DNA from: a bacterium
GTDB lineage: Bacteria; Patescibacteriota; Patescibacteriia; 2-12-FULL-60-25
Direction: 5' to 3'
Assembly (NCBI GenBank): GCA_024654265.1
Contig: JANLIO010000086.1
Span: forward strand, 1-12,366
DNA length: 12,366 nt
Made by a program: the position numbers and the translations under genes. Positions within the stretch are counted from its first letter, which is position 1, and each line of letters starts with the position of its first letter. Below, piece after piece: positions 5,538 to 12,366 of this stretch. The notes under the pieces were generated by a model, which was given only the letters and a program-made list of their open reading frames with translations, was not told the DNA's origin and searched no databases.

Positions 5538-6926
5538 CTACGCAAGGCGGATTTTTTTTGATATCATTTTCACTTTTTCATTTGTTCGTTCTCTTGTTCG
5601 TGTTTCGAGATTCAAACGCAAAAGCGACTCCGTGTTTGACGCGCGAAGACTAAACCACCAGTCGTCATCCGGCTGTGATGCATTTCGAAATTCCAATCGG
5701 ATCCCGTCAATTTCTATGATCTCTGTCGCGTGTGACGCGTATTCGGTTTTGAGTGTGTTGATAACATGATGCGGATCACGAACGCGGAAATTGATCTCAC
5801 CTGAATGAGCGTATACCGCAAGATCCTGTGCAATGGCAGAGAGTGGTCGCCCTTCGTGAACCATTTCCTTTAATAGCAAAAGAAGACTGAGATCACTTGA
5901 TTCAACGTTATTCAATTCTGAAAAATAATAGTGCATGGAAACTTCGCCACCAAAGAGAGCACTACTTTCGCGCATTTGCTGTTTGATGAATGAATGGCCC
6001 ACTCGACACATTGTTGGTTTTCCTCCTGATGCAAGAATCGTTTCCGGAACAACCCACGATGAACGAACGTCATACAAAATTTCACCTCCCGAATGCACCC
6101 GAAGTAACGGTCGCGCGAGAATCGCTGTCGCGATGTCACCTGAAATTGGATTTCCGAGTTCATCCATAAAACCGACTCGATCCGCGTCTCCATCAAACCC
6201 CGCACCACATTCAAATGATCCTTCCGTCAGAACGCGTTCAAGATCTGCAAGCGTCTCTGGCTTTATTGGGTTTGCTTCGTGATTTGGGAATGTTCCATCT
6301 AATTCAAAAAAGAGCGGTTCCACACGAAGCCATGGTAATCGCTGAATCAATTCGGGAAGAACAACGCCGGCCATTCCATTTCCCGCATCAATCGCAACCC
6401 GCATCTTTGGCATGTCAGGAGGAAGTTTCGCCAACTTCAACACGTGAGAGACATACATTTTGAGCGCATCCTTATCATCAGACAACTCACCGCGATTCCC
6501 AGAACCTGTATCATCACCATGTTCAAAAAAAGCATTTTGTAGTTCTTCCATTCCGCTTCCCTGCCCGATCGGGCTCACGTCACCGCGCACAAACTTAAAT
6601 CCATTAAACTCTGCCGGATTATGTGACGCCGTTACCATGATCCCAAGATCATACATTCCATTTGCCAACCCAACACTCACATTAAACATCGGCGTGGAGC
6701 ACAATCCAATTCGCGTGACATTCACACCGTGCGCCAATAACGCATCGATCAACGCTTTTTCAAGATTGACAGATGTCCCTCGCATATCTCGACCGATACA
6801 CACATGCGTTGGTGAAAATTGCGCAACACACGCGTTTCCTAATTTTCGCGCAAAATCCTCATCCAAAATATCCGGCGACAAACCGCGAATATCATACGCA
6901 TGAAACACTGATTCGATTTCTGACAT
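5538..6926 (-). CDS. Phosphomannomutase/phosphoglucomutase (alpha-D-phosphohexomutase family)
   Basis: It interconverts hexose 6-phosphate and 1-phosphate (mannose or glucose) through a phosphoserine, feeding nucleotide-sugar and surface polysaccharide synthesis in the cytoplasm. Starting from the ATG at 6926 it is 462 residues and begins with the family-typical VFHAYDIRG. The active-site loop TASHNP (99-104) holds the phosphoserine, DGDADR (245-250) binds magnesium, GEVSMH (327-332) is the sugar-specificity loop, and RASNTE (428-433) binds phosphate. The sugar loop is usually GEMSGH or GEVSGH; here the glycine is Met. An in-frame ATG at 6980 would add 18 residues unlike the family and bring the start next to the lemA -35 element, so I prefer 6926. 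Substrate preference cannot be read from the sequence. It is divergent from lemA and upstream of rseP. Confidence 0.94.
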   Translation of the reverse strand: MSEIESVFHAYDIRGLSPDILDEDFARKLGNACVAQFSPTHVCIGRDMRGTSVNLEKALIDALLAHGVNVTRIGLCSTPMFNVSVGLANGMYDLGIMVTASHNPAEFNGFKFVRGDVSPIGQGSGMEELQNAFFEHGDDTGSGNRGELSDDKDALKMYVSHVLKLAKLPPDMPKMRVAIDAGNGMAGVVLPELIQRLPWLRVEPLFFELDGTFPNHEANPIKPETLADLERVLTEGSFECGAGFDGDADRVGFMDELGNPISGDIATAILARPLLRVHSGGEILYDVRSSWVVPETILASGGKPTMCRVGHSFIKQQMRESSALFGGEVSMHYYFSELNNVESSDLSLLLLLKEMVHEGRPLSAIAQDLAVYAHSGEINFRVRDPHHVINTLKTEYASHATEIIEIDGIRLEFRNASQPDDDWWFSLRASNTESLLRLNLETRTRERTNEKVKMISKKIRLA

Positions 6927-6980
6927 ATTTTTGTATTCGTTTGTTGATTTGAGTCGATATGATAGATATTCCATCCCCAA

Positions 6981-7009
6981 TTGACCCCATGCCCAATGAT
7001 TGCTAGGAT
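6981..7009 (+). promoter_or_regulatory. lemA promoter with extended -10
   Basis: TTGACC (6981-6986) and TAGGAT (7004-7009) are exactly 17 bases apart, and TGC just before the -10 makes it an extended -10. This is the best sigma-70-type promoter in the window. Transcription would start near 7016. That excludes the TTG at 7010 as the lemA start and leaves the ATG codons at 7025 and 7046. Confidence 0.7.
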
Positions 7010-7045
7010 TTGATTGTAGATTTAATGCTCAACTATCGCAATCAT

Positions 7046-7600
7046 ATGAATATTGGATGGATTCTTCTTATCGTCGCTGGCGTCGTTGCCCTCTGGGCTA
7101 TCATGACCTATAACGGCCTGATTTCCCTTAAAAATCGTGTTGAAGAAGCGTGGTCTGATATTGAAGTTCAGCTCAAACGCCGATACAACCTTATCCCCAA
7201 CCTCGTAGAAACGGTAAAGGGATATGCAAAGCATGAGTCCGGTACATTTGAAAAAGTGACGCAAGCTCGGAACCAAGCCATGAATGCAAAGAGCGTTGGA
7301 GAACACGCCGAAGCAGACAACATGCTTTCACAAACATTGAAAAGTCTTTTTGCGGTTGCCGAAGCCTATCCGGAATTAAAAGCAAACCAAAACTTCCTCT
7401 CATTGCAAGGCGAACTCTCTGACACGGAAAATAAAGTTCAAGCATCACGTCGGTTCTACAACGGAAACGTACGAGATTTCAACACAAAAATTCAAGTCTT
7501 CCCAACAAACCTCGTTGCCGGAATGCTCGGTTTTGCAAAACGTGATTTCTTTGAAATCGAAAACGAAGCCGAACGTGCTGTCCCTGAGGTAAAATTTTAA
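7046..7600 (+). CDS. lemA: LemA family membrane protein
   Basis: LemA proteins have one N-terminal membrane helix and a helical-bundle domain. Their biochemical role is unsettled; genes are often next to htpX or TPM-domain genes. From the ATG at 7046 the product is 184 residues, the usual length, with the helix at about 5-20. The conserved block follows: YNGLISLKNRVEEAWSDI and VQLKRRYNLIPNLVETVKGY (about 22-60), then YPELKANQNF, and near the end RRFYNGNVRDFNTKIQVFP. An in-frame ATG at 7025 would add seven residues; TTG at 7010 is unlikely because of the promoter. No Shine-Dalgarno sequence is visible before any of these. The gene heads a plus-strand block with htpX and clpC, although a 241-base repeat-rich gap separates it from htpX. 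The stop is TAA. Confidence 0.93.
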   Translation: MNIGWILLIVAGVVALWAIMTYNGLISLKNRVEEAWSDIEVQLKRRYNLIPNLVETVKGYAKHESGTFEKVTQARNQAMNAKSVGEHAEADNMLSQTLKSLFAVAEAYPELKANQNFLSLQGELSDTENKVQASRRFYNGNVRDFNTKIQVFPTNLVAGMLGFAKRDFFEIENEAERAVPEVKF

Positions 7601-7606
7601 AAGAGA

Positions 7607-7648
7607 AGATCCTCGGAGGAGGCTCTGCGACGGGTGGAGAGATCTCTT
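7607..7648 (+). repeat. Interspersed repeat module, copy 2 (GAGGAGG...GCGACG)
   Basis: It matches the module at 1-43 block by block: GAGGAGG, TGCGACG, GTGGAG, ATC and CTTT. It has the same orientation and is again followed about 25 bases later by hairpin repeats. Confidence 0.65.
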
Positions 7649-7676
7649 TGTATAAGAAGTTTTCTTTGAAAAGGGA

Positions 7677-7694
7677 TCTCTCGACTGCGCTCGA
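7677..7694. repeat. Hairpin TCTCGA/TCGAGA
   Basis: TCTCGA pairs with TCGAGA around the loop CTGCGC. The element is preceded by GGGATC and followed by TGACGGGG, so it occupies the same slot as the other hairpin with a different stem sequence. This suggests compensatory change that keeps the stem. Confidence 0.6.
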
Positions 7695-7754
7695 GATGAC
7701 GGGGAGGCACAAAGGGATCCCGAATGCTTTCGGGATGACGGGGAGGCACAAAGG
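7695..7754 (+). repeat. Tandem 39-base repeat unit with perfect 21-base identity
   Basis: The 21 bases from 7695 to 7715 (starting GATGACGGGGAGG) recur exactly at 7734-7754, 39 bases later. Between them lies the perfect inverted repeat ATCCCGAA/TTCGGGAT (7717-7736). The pattern suggests tandem duplication of one hairpin unit. Confidence 0.8.
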
Positions 7755-7841
7755 AATCTCTCCATTGCAGTCGGGATGACGGGATATTCTAAATTATAAA
7801 TTCCTCTTCGTACCAGATCCTATTCTTCGATTTCATCATCT

Positions 7842-8744
7842 ATGTATTCTCAAATTGATAGCAACAAACGAAAAACATGGATCTTGATCGTGCTTTTTAT
7901 TGGAGTCGTTGCAACGGCCGGATGGTTTTTTGGATACATCTATTCTGACACAGGATATCTCCCTCTTATAATCGCGTTGATTATTTCACTTGGCATGACG
8001 CTTGTTTCTTGGTTTGGTGGGGATACAATCGCACTTGCTCTTCATGGCGCTAAAGAATTAACAGACCGCGCACAATTCCCAACGCTTTGGAACACAGTAG
8101 AAAACCTTGCAATCACCGCCGGCATCCCAAAACCGCGCATCTACATCGTCTCTGATGATTCTTTGAATGCATTTGCAACCGGACGAAATCCAGAACACGC
8201 CTCTGTTGCTGTCACAACCGGTCTGCTTCAGCATCTTGAAAAAATTGAACTTGAAGGTGTTCTTGCTCACGAGCTTTCTCATATTAAGAATCTTGATATT
8301 CGCGTCATGACCGTTGTCATTGTTTTGGTAGGCGCGATCACAATTCTTGGAGATTTGTTTCTTCGCACTTCTTTGTTTGGTCGAGGTCGCCGAAGCAAGG
8401 ATCAAGCAAACGGAGTCCTGATGCTTGTTGGCATTCTTTTTTTAATCCTCGCTCCAATCATCGGAGAATTAATCAAACTCGCCGTCTCACGCAAACGTGA
8501 ATATCTTGCGGATGCGTCCGGTGCTCTTCTCACGCGTTATCCCGAAGGACTTGCGCGCGCACTTGAAAAAATAAAACACTCCGGCATTCCTCTCAAAAAA
8601 ACAACAGGCGCGACAAACCATCTTTGGATCTCTGAACCAAGCGGATCTGGAATAACAAAAAAATTGAATGCGATGTTCTCGACTCATCCGCCTATTGATG
8701 ATCGTATTGTCAAACTTCGAGAAATGGAACGAAACGTGTCATAA
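7842..8744 (+). CDS. htpX: Membrane zinc metalloprotease HtpX (M48 family)
   Basis: HtpX is a membrane protease that degrades misfolded membrane proteins, with its active site on the cytoplasmic side. The product has 300 residues, normal for the family. Predicted membrane helices are at about 13-34, 39-57, 154-176 and 192-214. The zinc motif is HELSH (143-147), the third ligand is E220 in KREYLADASGA, and the family-typical FSTHPPIDDRI lies at 279-289. All key residues are intact. The ATG at 7842 gives the usual N-terminus; the upstream bases are pyrimidine-rich with no Shine-Dalgarno sequence. Pairing with lemA is a widespread gene order. The stop lies 25 bases before clpC. The htpX end overlaps a possible extended -10 (TG-T-CATAAT, 8737-8745) that could give clpC its own transcript. 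Confidence 0.96.
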   Translation: MYSQIDSNKRKTWILIVLFIGVVATAGWFFGYIYSDTGYLPLIIALIISLGMTLVSWFGGDTIALALHGAKELTDRAQFPTLWNTVENLAITAGIPKPRIYIVSDDSLNAFATGRNPEHASVAVTTGLLQHLEKIELEGVLAHELSHIKNLDIRVMTVVIVLVGAITILGDLFLRTSLFGRGRRSKDQANGVLMLVGILFLILAPIIGELIKLAVSRKREYLADASGALLTRYPEGLARALEKIKHSGIPLKKTTGATNHLWISEPSGSGITKKLNAMFSTHPPIDDRIVKLREMERNVS

Positions 8745-8769
8745 TCACGAGACGCACAACTCTATCAAT

Positions 8770-11232
8770 ATGTTTAGCCCCGACCTTCTAAACCGTTTCA
8801 CAACACATTTAAAGGAAGCTCTGCAAAAAGCGCTGAGCTTTGCGATTTCTTGCGGTCGAGATGAAATGCGCGCCGGCGATCTTATCGTTGGACTCTTACA
8901 CGAAAAAGGCTCCATTGCATCAGAACTTCTTACAAAAATTGGATTTTCGGCTGAATCCGCTGAAGAGCATTTTCGCGGGGATCCAGAACCGCCACGTGAT
9001 TTAATTACACCCGACCTTGCACCACCCGTAAAACGAATCTTGGAAAAATGTATTTTAACGGCGCACGTCAATGAACATAAGTACGTTGGAACCGAACATT
9101 TATTACTCGCGCTTCTTGAATGCACAGAAAAAGATGTTGTCGATTTCTTCAAAACAAAAGAAAACGCCATTCGTTTAATGAAGGATCAAGTTGGGCACGT
9201 TCTTCAATCAACATCACGATTTCCGGAACTTGGTAGTGCACCCATTGAAAACGAAATTGACGAAGCGACACCTCTTTCACCGCGACCGCAACCAACACGA
9301 ACCACTCGCGTCTCTGCGCTCGAAGCGTTTTCGCGCGAACTGACAACAACCGATGTTTCCACGCTTTTGGATCCTGTGATTGGGCGAGAACCGGAATTAG
9401 ATCGTGTGATTGAAATTTTATGTCGCCGAACGAAAAATAATCCCATCTTGATTGGAGATCCGGGGGTTGGAAAAACAGCGATCGTTGAAGGACTTGCCAC
9501 ACGGATCTCTTCCGGTGACGTTCCAGATACGTTGTACGGAAAACGAGTTCTCTCACTCGACCTTGCGCTCACGGTTGCGGGAACAATGTATCGCGGAGAA
9601 TTTGAAGCGCGACTGAAATCGATTATTGACGAAGCTCGGCATGATCCAAACGTCATTCTTTTTATTGATGAAATCCACACGATCGTCGGTGCCGGTTCAA
9701 CGAGCGGTTCTTTAGATGCCGCAAATATGCTCAAACCCGCGCTCGCTCGCGGAGAAATTCGTTGTATTGGAGCAACAACGTGGGGTGAATTTAAAAAACA
9801 CATTGAACCGGACGCTGCGCTTGAACGTCGTTTTCAACCGGTTCCAGTCCATGAACCAACCCCTGAGGCTGCGTATGAAATGCTTTGCGGAATTGAAGGA
9901 CGCTATGCAGAACATCACAACGTCAAATATGCGCCAGAAGCTCTTCGGGCTGCAATCGACCTTGGGAATCGCTTTGTCACGGATCGACTTTTCCCGGACA
10001 AAGCAATTGATCTTATCGACGAAGCGGCGGCGTTCGTCATCTCTCGTCGTCAGTCACGCGAAACAATGGAACGTCTGACATCGCTTGATCTTGCCATCTC
10101 TGTGTCCATCCGCAGTAAGGAAGAAGCGGTGCAACAAGGCCGGCTCGATGATGCGGAAGCGTTCGCGAACACGACCCAGAAACTAAAATCCGAACACGAA
10201 GAATTAACAAATACGCTGAAACGAGAACAGAACAAAAATATTCCTATTGTTACGGCAAATGATGTCGCACGTGTTGTCGCTCGCATGTCCGGTGTCCCTC
10301 TTGCGCTGATTCTTGCAACGGAACGAGAACGACTTTCTCAATTGAACGGCGAACTTCACGAACGCATCATGGGCCAAGACAATGCCATCACTGAACTTTG
10401 TGATGTTGTTCGCCGTGGGCGCATGGGACTTGGTGACACACATCGACCAAAAACGGCTGTCATGTTTGTCGGTCCATCTGGGACAGGCAAAACAGAAATG
10501 GCCCGCGCACTCGCAACCTCTCTTTTCCGTCGTGAAGATGCGCTGATCAAAATCGACATGTCTGAATTTTCCGAGGGTCACACTGTTTCCAAGCTCGTTG
10601 GCTCACCCGCCGGATACGTTGGATATCGCGAAGGAACCAAGCTTACAGATGCGGTTCGCAAACGCCCACACAGCGTTGTGTTGTTTGATGAATTTGAAAA
10701 AGCGCACGCTGACGTTCAGAATATTCTCTTACAAATTTTAGAAGACGGACAAATTACGGATAGCACCGGACGCACCATCTCGTTCCGCCAAAGCTACATT
10801 ATTCTCACGTCAAACATTGGTTCAGACAAACTAAACAATAAAGGACTAGGATTTGGTGCTTCTGAACAAGGATTCTCTGCATCAATCAAGAGCGAACTTT
10901 CCCAGCACTTACGCCCAGAACTTCTAAATCGTCTGGATCGTATTCTTGTTTTTGAACCGCTTGCCCGCAAACATCTCAAACAAATATTACAACGTGAGCT
11001 TTTTGAGATCTTAGAACGCGTAGAGCGAACACAGCGTGTCGCATGCTTAGCCGGAGATGACATTTTAGAATGGCTTCTTGAACAACCGATGCCACAAGAA
11101 GAAGGTGCGCGCGCCATCCGCCGAATCATTGAACGCGAGATCGTCGCACTTGTCAGCAAAACACTCACCGAAAAACCTCGTAAACGTAAGATTACGTTTG
11201 ATATTGAGAAAAAAATGTTGAAGGTACGATAA
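8770..11232 (+). CDS. clpC: AAA+ unfoldase ClpC (Clp/Hsp100)
   Basis: This ATP-driven hexameric ring unfolds proteins and feeds them to the ClpP peptidase. From the ATG at 8770 it is 820 residues. Clp N-terminal repeats span about 1-146, followed by a Pro/Thr-rich linker. The first AAA+ module has GDPGVGKT (229-236) and LFIDEIH (297-303). A short coiled-coil middle domain (about 425-490) is typical of ClpC and argues against ClpB. The second module has GPSGTGKT (568-575) and VVLFDEFEKAH (636-646), with a sensor segment ILTSNIGS. An LGF tripeptide (693-695, in GLGFG) sits where the ClpP-docking loop is expected. An upstream in-frame ATG at 8668 would overlap htpX and add a non-homologous tail, so it is rejected. 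No Shine-Dalgarno sequence is seen. No clpP or mcsAB lies nearby. A terminator follows directly. Confidence 0.96.
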   Translation: MFSPDLLNRFTTHLKEALQKALSFAISCGRDEMRAGDLIVGLLHEKGSIASELLTKIGFSAESAEEHFRGDPEPPRDLITPDLAPPVKRILEKCILTAHVNEHKYVGTEHLLLALLECTEKDVVDFFKTKENAIRLMKDQVGHVLQSTSRFPELGSAPIENEIDEATPLSPRPQPTRTTRVSALEAFSRELTTTDVSTLLDPVIGREPELDRVIEILCRRTKNNPILIGDPGVGKTAIVEGLATRISSGDVPDTLYGKRVLSLDLALTVAGTMYRGEFEARLKSIIDEARHDPNVILFIDEIHTIVGAGSTSGSLDAANMLKPALARGEIRCIGATTWGEFKKHIEPDAALERRFQPVPVHEPTPEAAYEMLCGIEGRYAEHHNVKYAPEALRAAIDLGNRFVTDRLFPDKAIDLIDEAAAFVISRRQSRETMERLTSLDLAISVSIRSKEEAVQQGRLDDAEAFANTTQKLKSEHEELTNTLKREQNKNIPIVTANDVARVVARMSGVPLALILATERERLSQLNGELHERIMGQDNAITELCDVVRRGRMGLGDTHRPKTAVMFVGPSGTGKTEMARALATSLFRREDALIKIDMSEFSEGHTVSKLVGSPAGYVGYREGTKLTDAVRKRPHSVVLFDEFEKAHADVQNILLQILEDGQITDSTGRTISFRQSYIILTSNIGSDKLNNKGLGFGASEQGFSASIKSELSQHLRPELLNRLDRILVFEPLARKHLKQILQRELFEILERVERTQRVACLAGDDILEWLLEQPMPQEEGARAIRRIIEREIVALVSKTLTEKPRKRKITFDIEKKMLKVR

Positions 11233-11236
11233 AAAA

Positions 11237-11257
11237 GAGGGGCGATCCCCTTTTTTT
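11237..11257 (+). terminator. Rho-independent terminator after clpC
   Basis: AGGGG and CCCCT pair around CGAT, and the stem can lengthen with A:T and G:T pairs on both sides. Seven T follow (11251-11257). It begins four bases after the clpC stop and should end the lemA-htpX-clpC block. Confidence 0.9.
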
Positions 11258-11282
11258 AAAAAATCCATTCCGCCTGCAAATC

Positions 11283-11291
11283 TGCTATTCT
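11283..11291 (+). promoter_or_regulatory. Extended -10 promoter for the 11300 gene
   Basis: TGC-TATTCT is an extended -10 that ends eight bases before the ATG, so the transcript would be leaderless or nearly so. No TTGACA-like hexamer lies 17 bases upstream. The bases there are ATCCAT (11263-11268), the same hexamer found at that distance in the promoter at 12121. Confidence 0.5.
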
Positions 11292-11299
11292 ATCCTCAC

Positions 11300-12082
11300 A
11301 TGCCAGATAGAAGTGGTGAACTGAGTCAACAAAATATTCAAGCAACGCGACAACTGAACTCGCTTCGTTTTCGTGACAACAGAACACGCGCACGGGCAGA
11401 AAGCAACGGACTTCGCGAAACCGGAATTACGGAAGGGCAACGACCATCTCCACTTGATCTCCCGAAAGAATCATATACGTCGAACACGGATGAAGGCGTA
11501 CCCTCACGCATCGCTGAGATCGAACGACAACGCGCCTCCCAGCAACGAATGAAAGATGTTGCGTCAGAATTTGTTGGTGGCCCTTCTACTCCTGACGCGG
11601 GAAGAGATGTTGAAGAAGCACAAAAAAAACAACGCAATTTTTCCAATAACCCGGAGTCGAGGGATCCTGCGAGAACAGACGAAGAAAGAGGCGCGCGTTT
11701 ATACGCAGATCAAGGCGCAGAACGAAACAACCAAAAAATAAATGATCTTCGGCAACAACTCTCCGTATTGGCACAAAAACAGTCAACTCTAGAGACGAGT
11801 ACTGGAAATAAAATGCTTTTCCACTTAATCGAAGGAGTACTCGGAGGAACGTCGTTTACGTTTATTACACCAATCATTCTTCTTGTTATCATGAACATGC
11901 AGATGATAAATAGTTTTGTGTTCGAAAATTATAAATTCTTACCAAAACCAAGTCTTTTGAAAATTGCGTTAACAATACTATTAGATATTCTTGCACTTGC
12001 CGTCATCCTCATTCTTGGGTTAGTCATATATTACCTTCTTGGGGCGATTGTTACTGTCTTAAAAAACGTTTTTAAAGCGTAA
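11300..12082 (+). CDS. Membrane protein of unknown function with long polar N-terminal part
   Basis: I do not recognise a family. The 260 residues divide sharply in two. Residues 1-170 are polar and rich in R, E, Q, N and S with scattered prolines, probably largely disordered, with a short predicted coiled coil at about 145-166 (DLRQQLSVLAQKQSTLET). Residues 175-258 are hydrophobic, with likely membrane helices at about 180-203 and 221-255. The second stretch is long enough for one long or two short helices. There is no N-terminal signal peptide, so it is probably anchored from the C-terminal side with the polar part in the cytoplasm; this topology is inferred. The gene has its own promoter after a strong terminator and is followed 53 bases later by another membrane-protein gene. 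The DNA for the hydrophobic part is more AT-rich than the neighbouring genes. The coding call rests on length, codon pattern and membrane segments. Confidence 0.75.
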   Translation: MPDRSGELSQQNIQATRQLNSLRFRDNRTRARAESNGLRETGITEGQRPSPLDLPKESYTSNTDEGVPSRIAEIERQRASQQRMKDVASEFVGGPSTPDAGRDVEEAQKKQRNFSNNPESRDPARTDEERGARLYADQGAERNNQKINDLRQQLSVLAQKQSTLETSTGNKMLFHLIEGVLGGTSFTFITPIILLVIMNMQMINSFVFENYKFLPKPSLLKIALTILLDILALAVILILGLVIYYLLGAIVTVLKNVFKA

Positions 12083-12120
12083 ATCAATCTTCCCATGGTT
12101 ATCCATATTCAAAAAAAATA

Positions 12121-12129
12121 TGGTATTAT
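12121..12129 (+). promoter_or_regulatory. Extended -10 promoter for the 12136 gene, leaderless layout
   Basis: TGG-TATTAT is a strong extended -10. Its last base is six bases before the ATG, which places the expected transcription start at the A of the start codon. ATCCAT lies 17 bases upstream (12101-12106). Confidence 0.55.
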
Positions 12130-12135
12130 GACACT

Positions 12136-12366
12136 ATGTCGCTTCGTACAAAGAAGATTCTTTTCGCAATAGGATTTGTTATTGTTTCAATTGGAATCGG
12201 GCTTGGATTGTGGTATGTCTTTTTTAGACCACTTATTGCTCCTCCATCAGAAACCCCTCCAACATCCTTACCGGGAGAACTTCCGACCGCGAATGTTGGT
12301 TCTCCCACAATCCCAACCGAAGAAGCAAATCTCGGCACTCTCGGAACAAGCCCAACAGAAACCGGC
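12136..12366 (+). CDS. N-terminal part of a membrane-anchored or exported protein, cut by the window edge
   Basis: An open frame of 77 codons from the ATG at 12136 runs to the end of the window without a stop. It begins with a short basic stretch (MSLRTKK) and a hydrophobic segment of about 20 residues (about 8-27, rich in I, G, V and L) ending near YVFFRP. This is a signal anchor or uncleaved signal peptide. Residues from about 30 are rich in P, T, S, E and G (for example PPSETPPTSLPGELPTANVG), a typical low-complexity linker outside the membrane. No lipobox cysteine is seen. The family cannot be told because the folded part lies beyond the window. It is separated from the preceding gene by 53 bases and has its own extended -10. 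Confidence 0.75.
   Translation, partial: MSLRTKKILFAIGFVIVSIGIGLGLWYVFFRPLIAPPSETPPTSLPGELPTANVGSPTIPTEEANLGTLGTSPTETG

Larger units (their letters stand above)
7601..7841. other. Non-coding gap between lemA and htpX with repeat cluster
   Basis: The gap holds the second cluster of the repeats seen at 1-290: the GAGGAGG/GCGACG module (7607-7648), a TCTCGA/TCGAGA hairpin (7677-7694), a copy of the perfect inverted repeat (7717-7736) and a decayed copy (about 7754-7780). Minus-strand frames of 90-106 codons here are readings of the repeats and not genes. The last 60 bases before htpX are AT-rich, and I find no convincing promoter in them. Confidence 0.75.

Noticed and set aside
6927..6980. 18-residue N-terminal extension of the mutase
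   Set aside because: The family begins close to the FxAYDIRG motif, and the extension would run up against the lemA promoter.
7445..7765. Minus-strand frames of 90-106 codons after lemA
   Set aside because: They consist of repeat sequence and the reverse of the lemA 3' end.
8668..8769. Upstream ATG extending clpC by 34 residues
   Set aside because: It overlaps the conserved end of htpX, and the added residues do not resemble any Clp N-terminus.
351..12082. Recoded TGA (as in some Patescibacteria), suggested by all complete genes stopping at TAA or TAG
   Set aside because: No in-frame TGA occurs within about 3,500 codons of clear genes, so there is no sign of TGA read as an amino acid. Eight stops are too few to infer avoidance.

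Overview
The window looks like a stretch of chromosome from a bacterium of the Candidate Phyla Radiation (Patescibacteria, Parcubacteria-like). This is an inference. It rests on the gene content and the protein style, on moderate GC by eye, on the absence of clear Shine-Dalgarno sequences before the genes, and on short hairpin repeats between gene blocks. The genetic code looks standard. The eight complete genes end in TAA or TAG, and no internal TGA interrupts them.

Layout, left to right. Bases 1-350 are non-coding and packed with short interspersed hairpin repeats. Bases 351-3877 hold pheS and pheT, both on the minus strand and reading leftward, for the two subunits of phenylalanyl-tRNA synthetase. 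Bases 3878-4353 form an unusual 476-base non-coding region. It contains two related long palindromes (4122-4157 and 4204-4249) with a hairpin between them. Bases 4354-6926 hold, also on minus, a site-2-protease family zinc metalloprotease (rseP) and upstream of it a phosphomannomutase/phosphoglucomutase. A divergent promoter region near 6927-7045 separates these from the plus-strand block: lemA, a second hairpin-repeat cluster (7605-7780), htpX and clpC, closed by a clear terminator at 11237-11257. Two membrane-protein genes of unknown function follow on the plus strand; the second runs off the right edge.

How the genes fit together. pheS and pheT are a housekeeping operon. RseP, LemA, HtpX and ClpC share an envelope and protein-quality-control theme: an intramembrane protease, a membrane-anchored LemA protein, a membrane M48 protease and a AAA+ unfoldase that feeds ClpP. 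The mutase supplies activated sugar for cell-surface polysaccharide. The two right-hand proteins are membrane or surface proteins without a recognised family.

The most interesting unexplained structure is the paired-palindrome region at 4110-4249. The near-leaderless promoter arrangement of the right-hand genes, and a related sequence just ahead of both pheT and rseP, also deserve a look. I found no CRISPR array, tRNA, rRNA, transposase or evident new multi-gene defence system.
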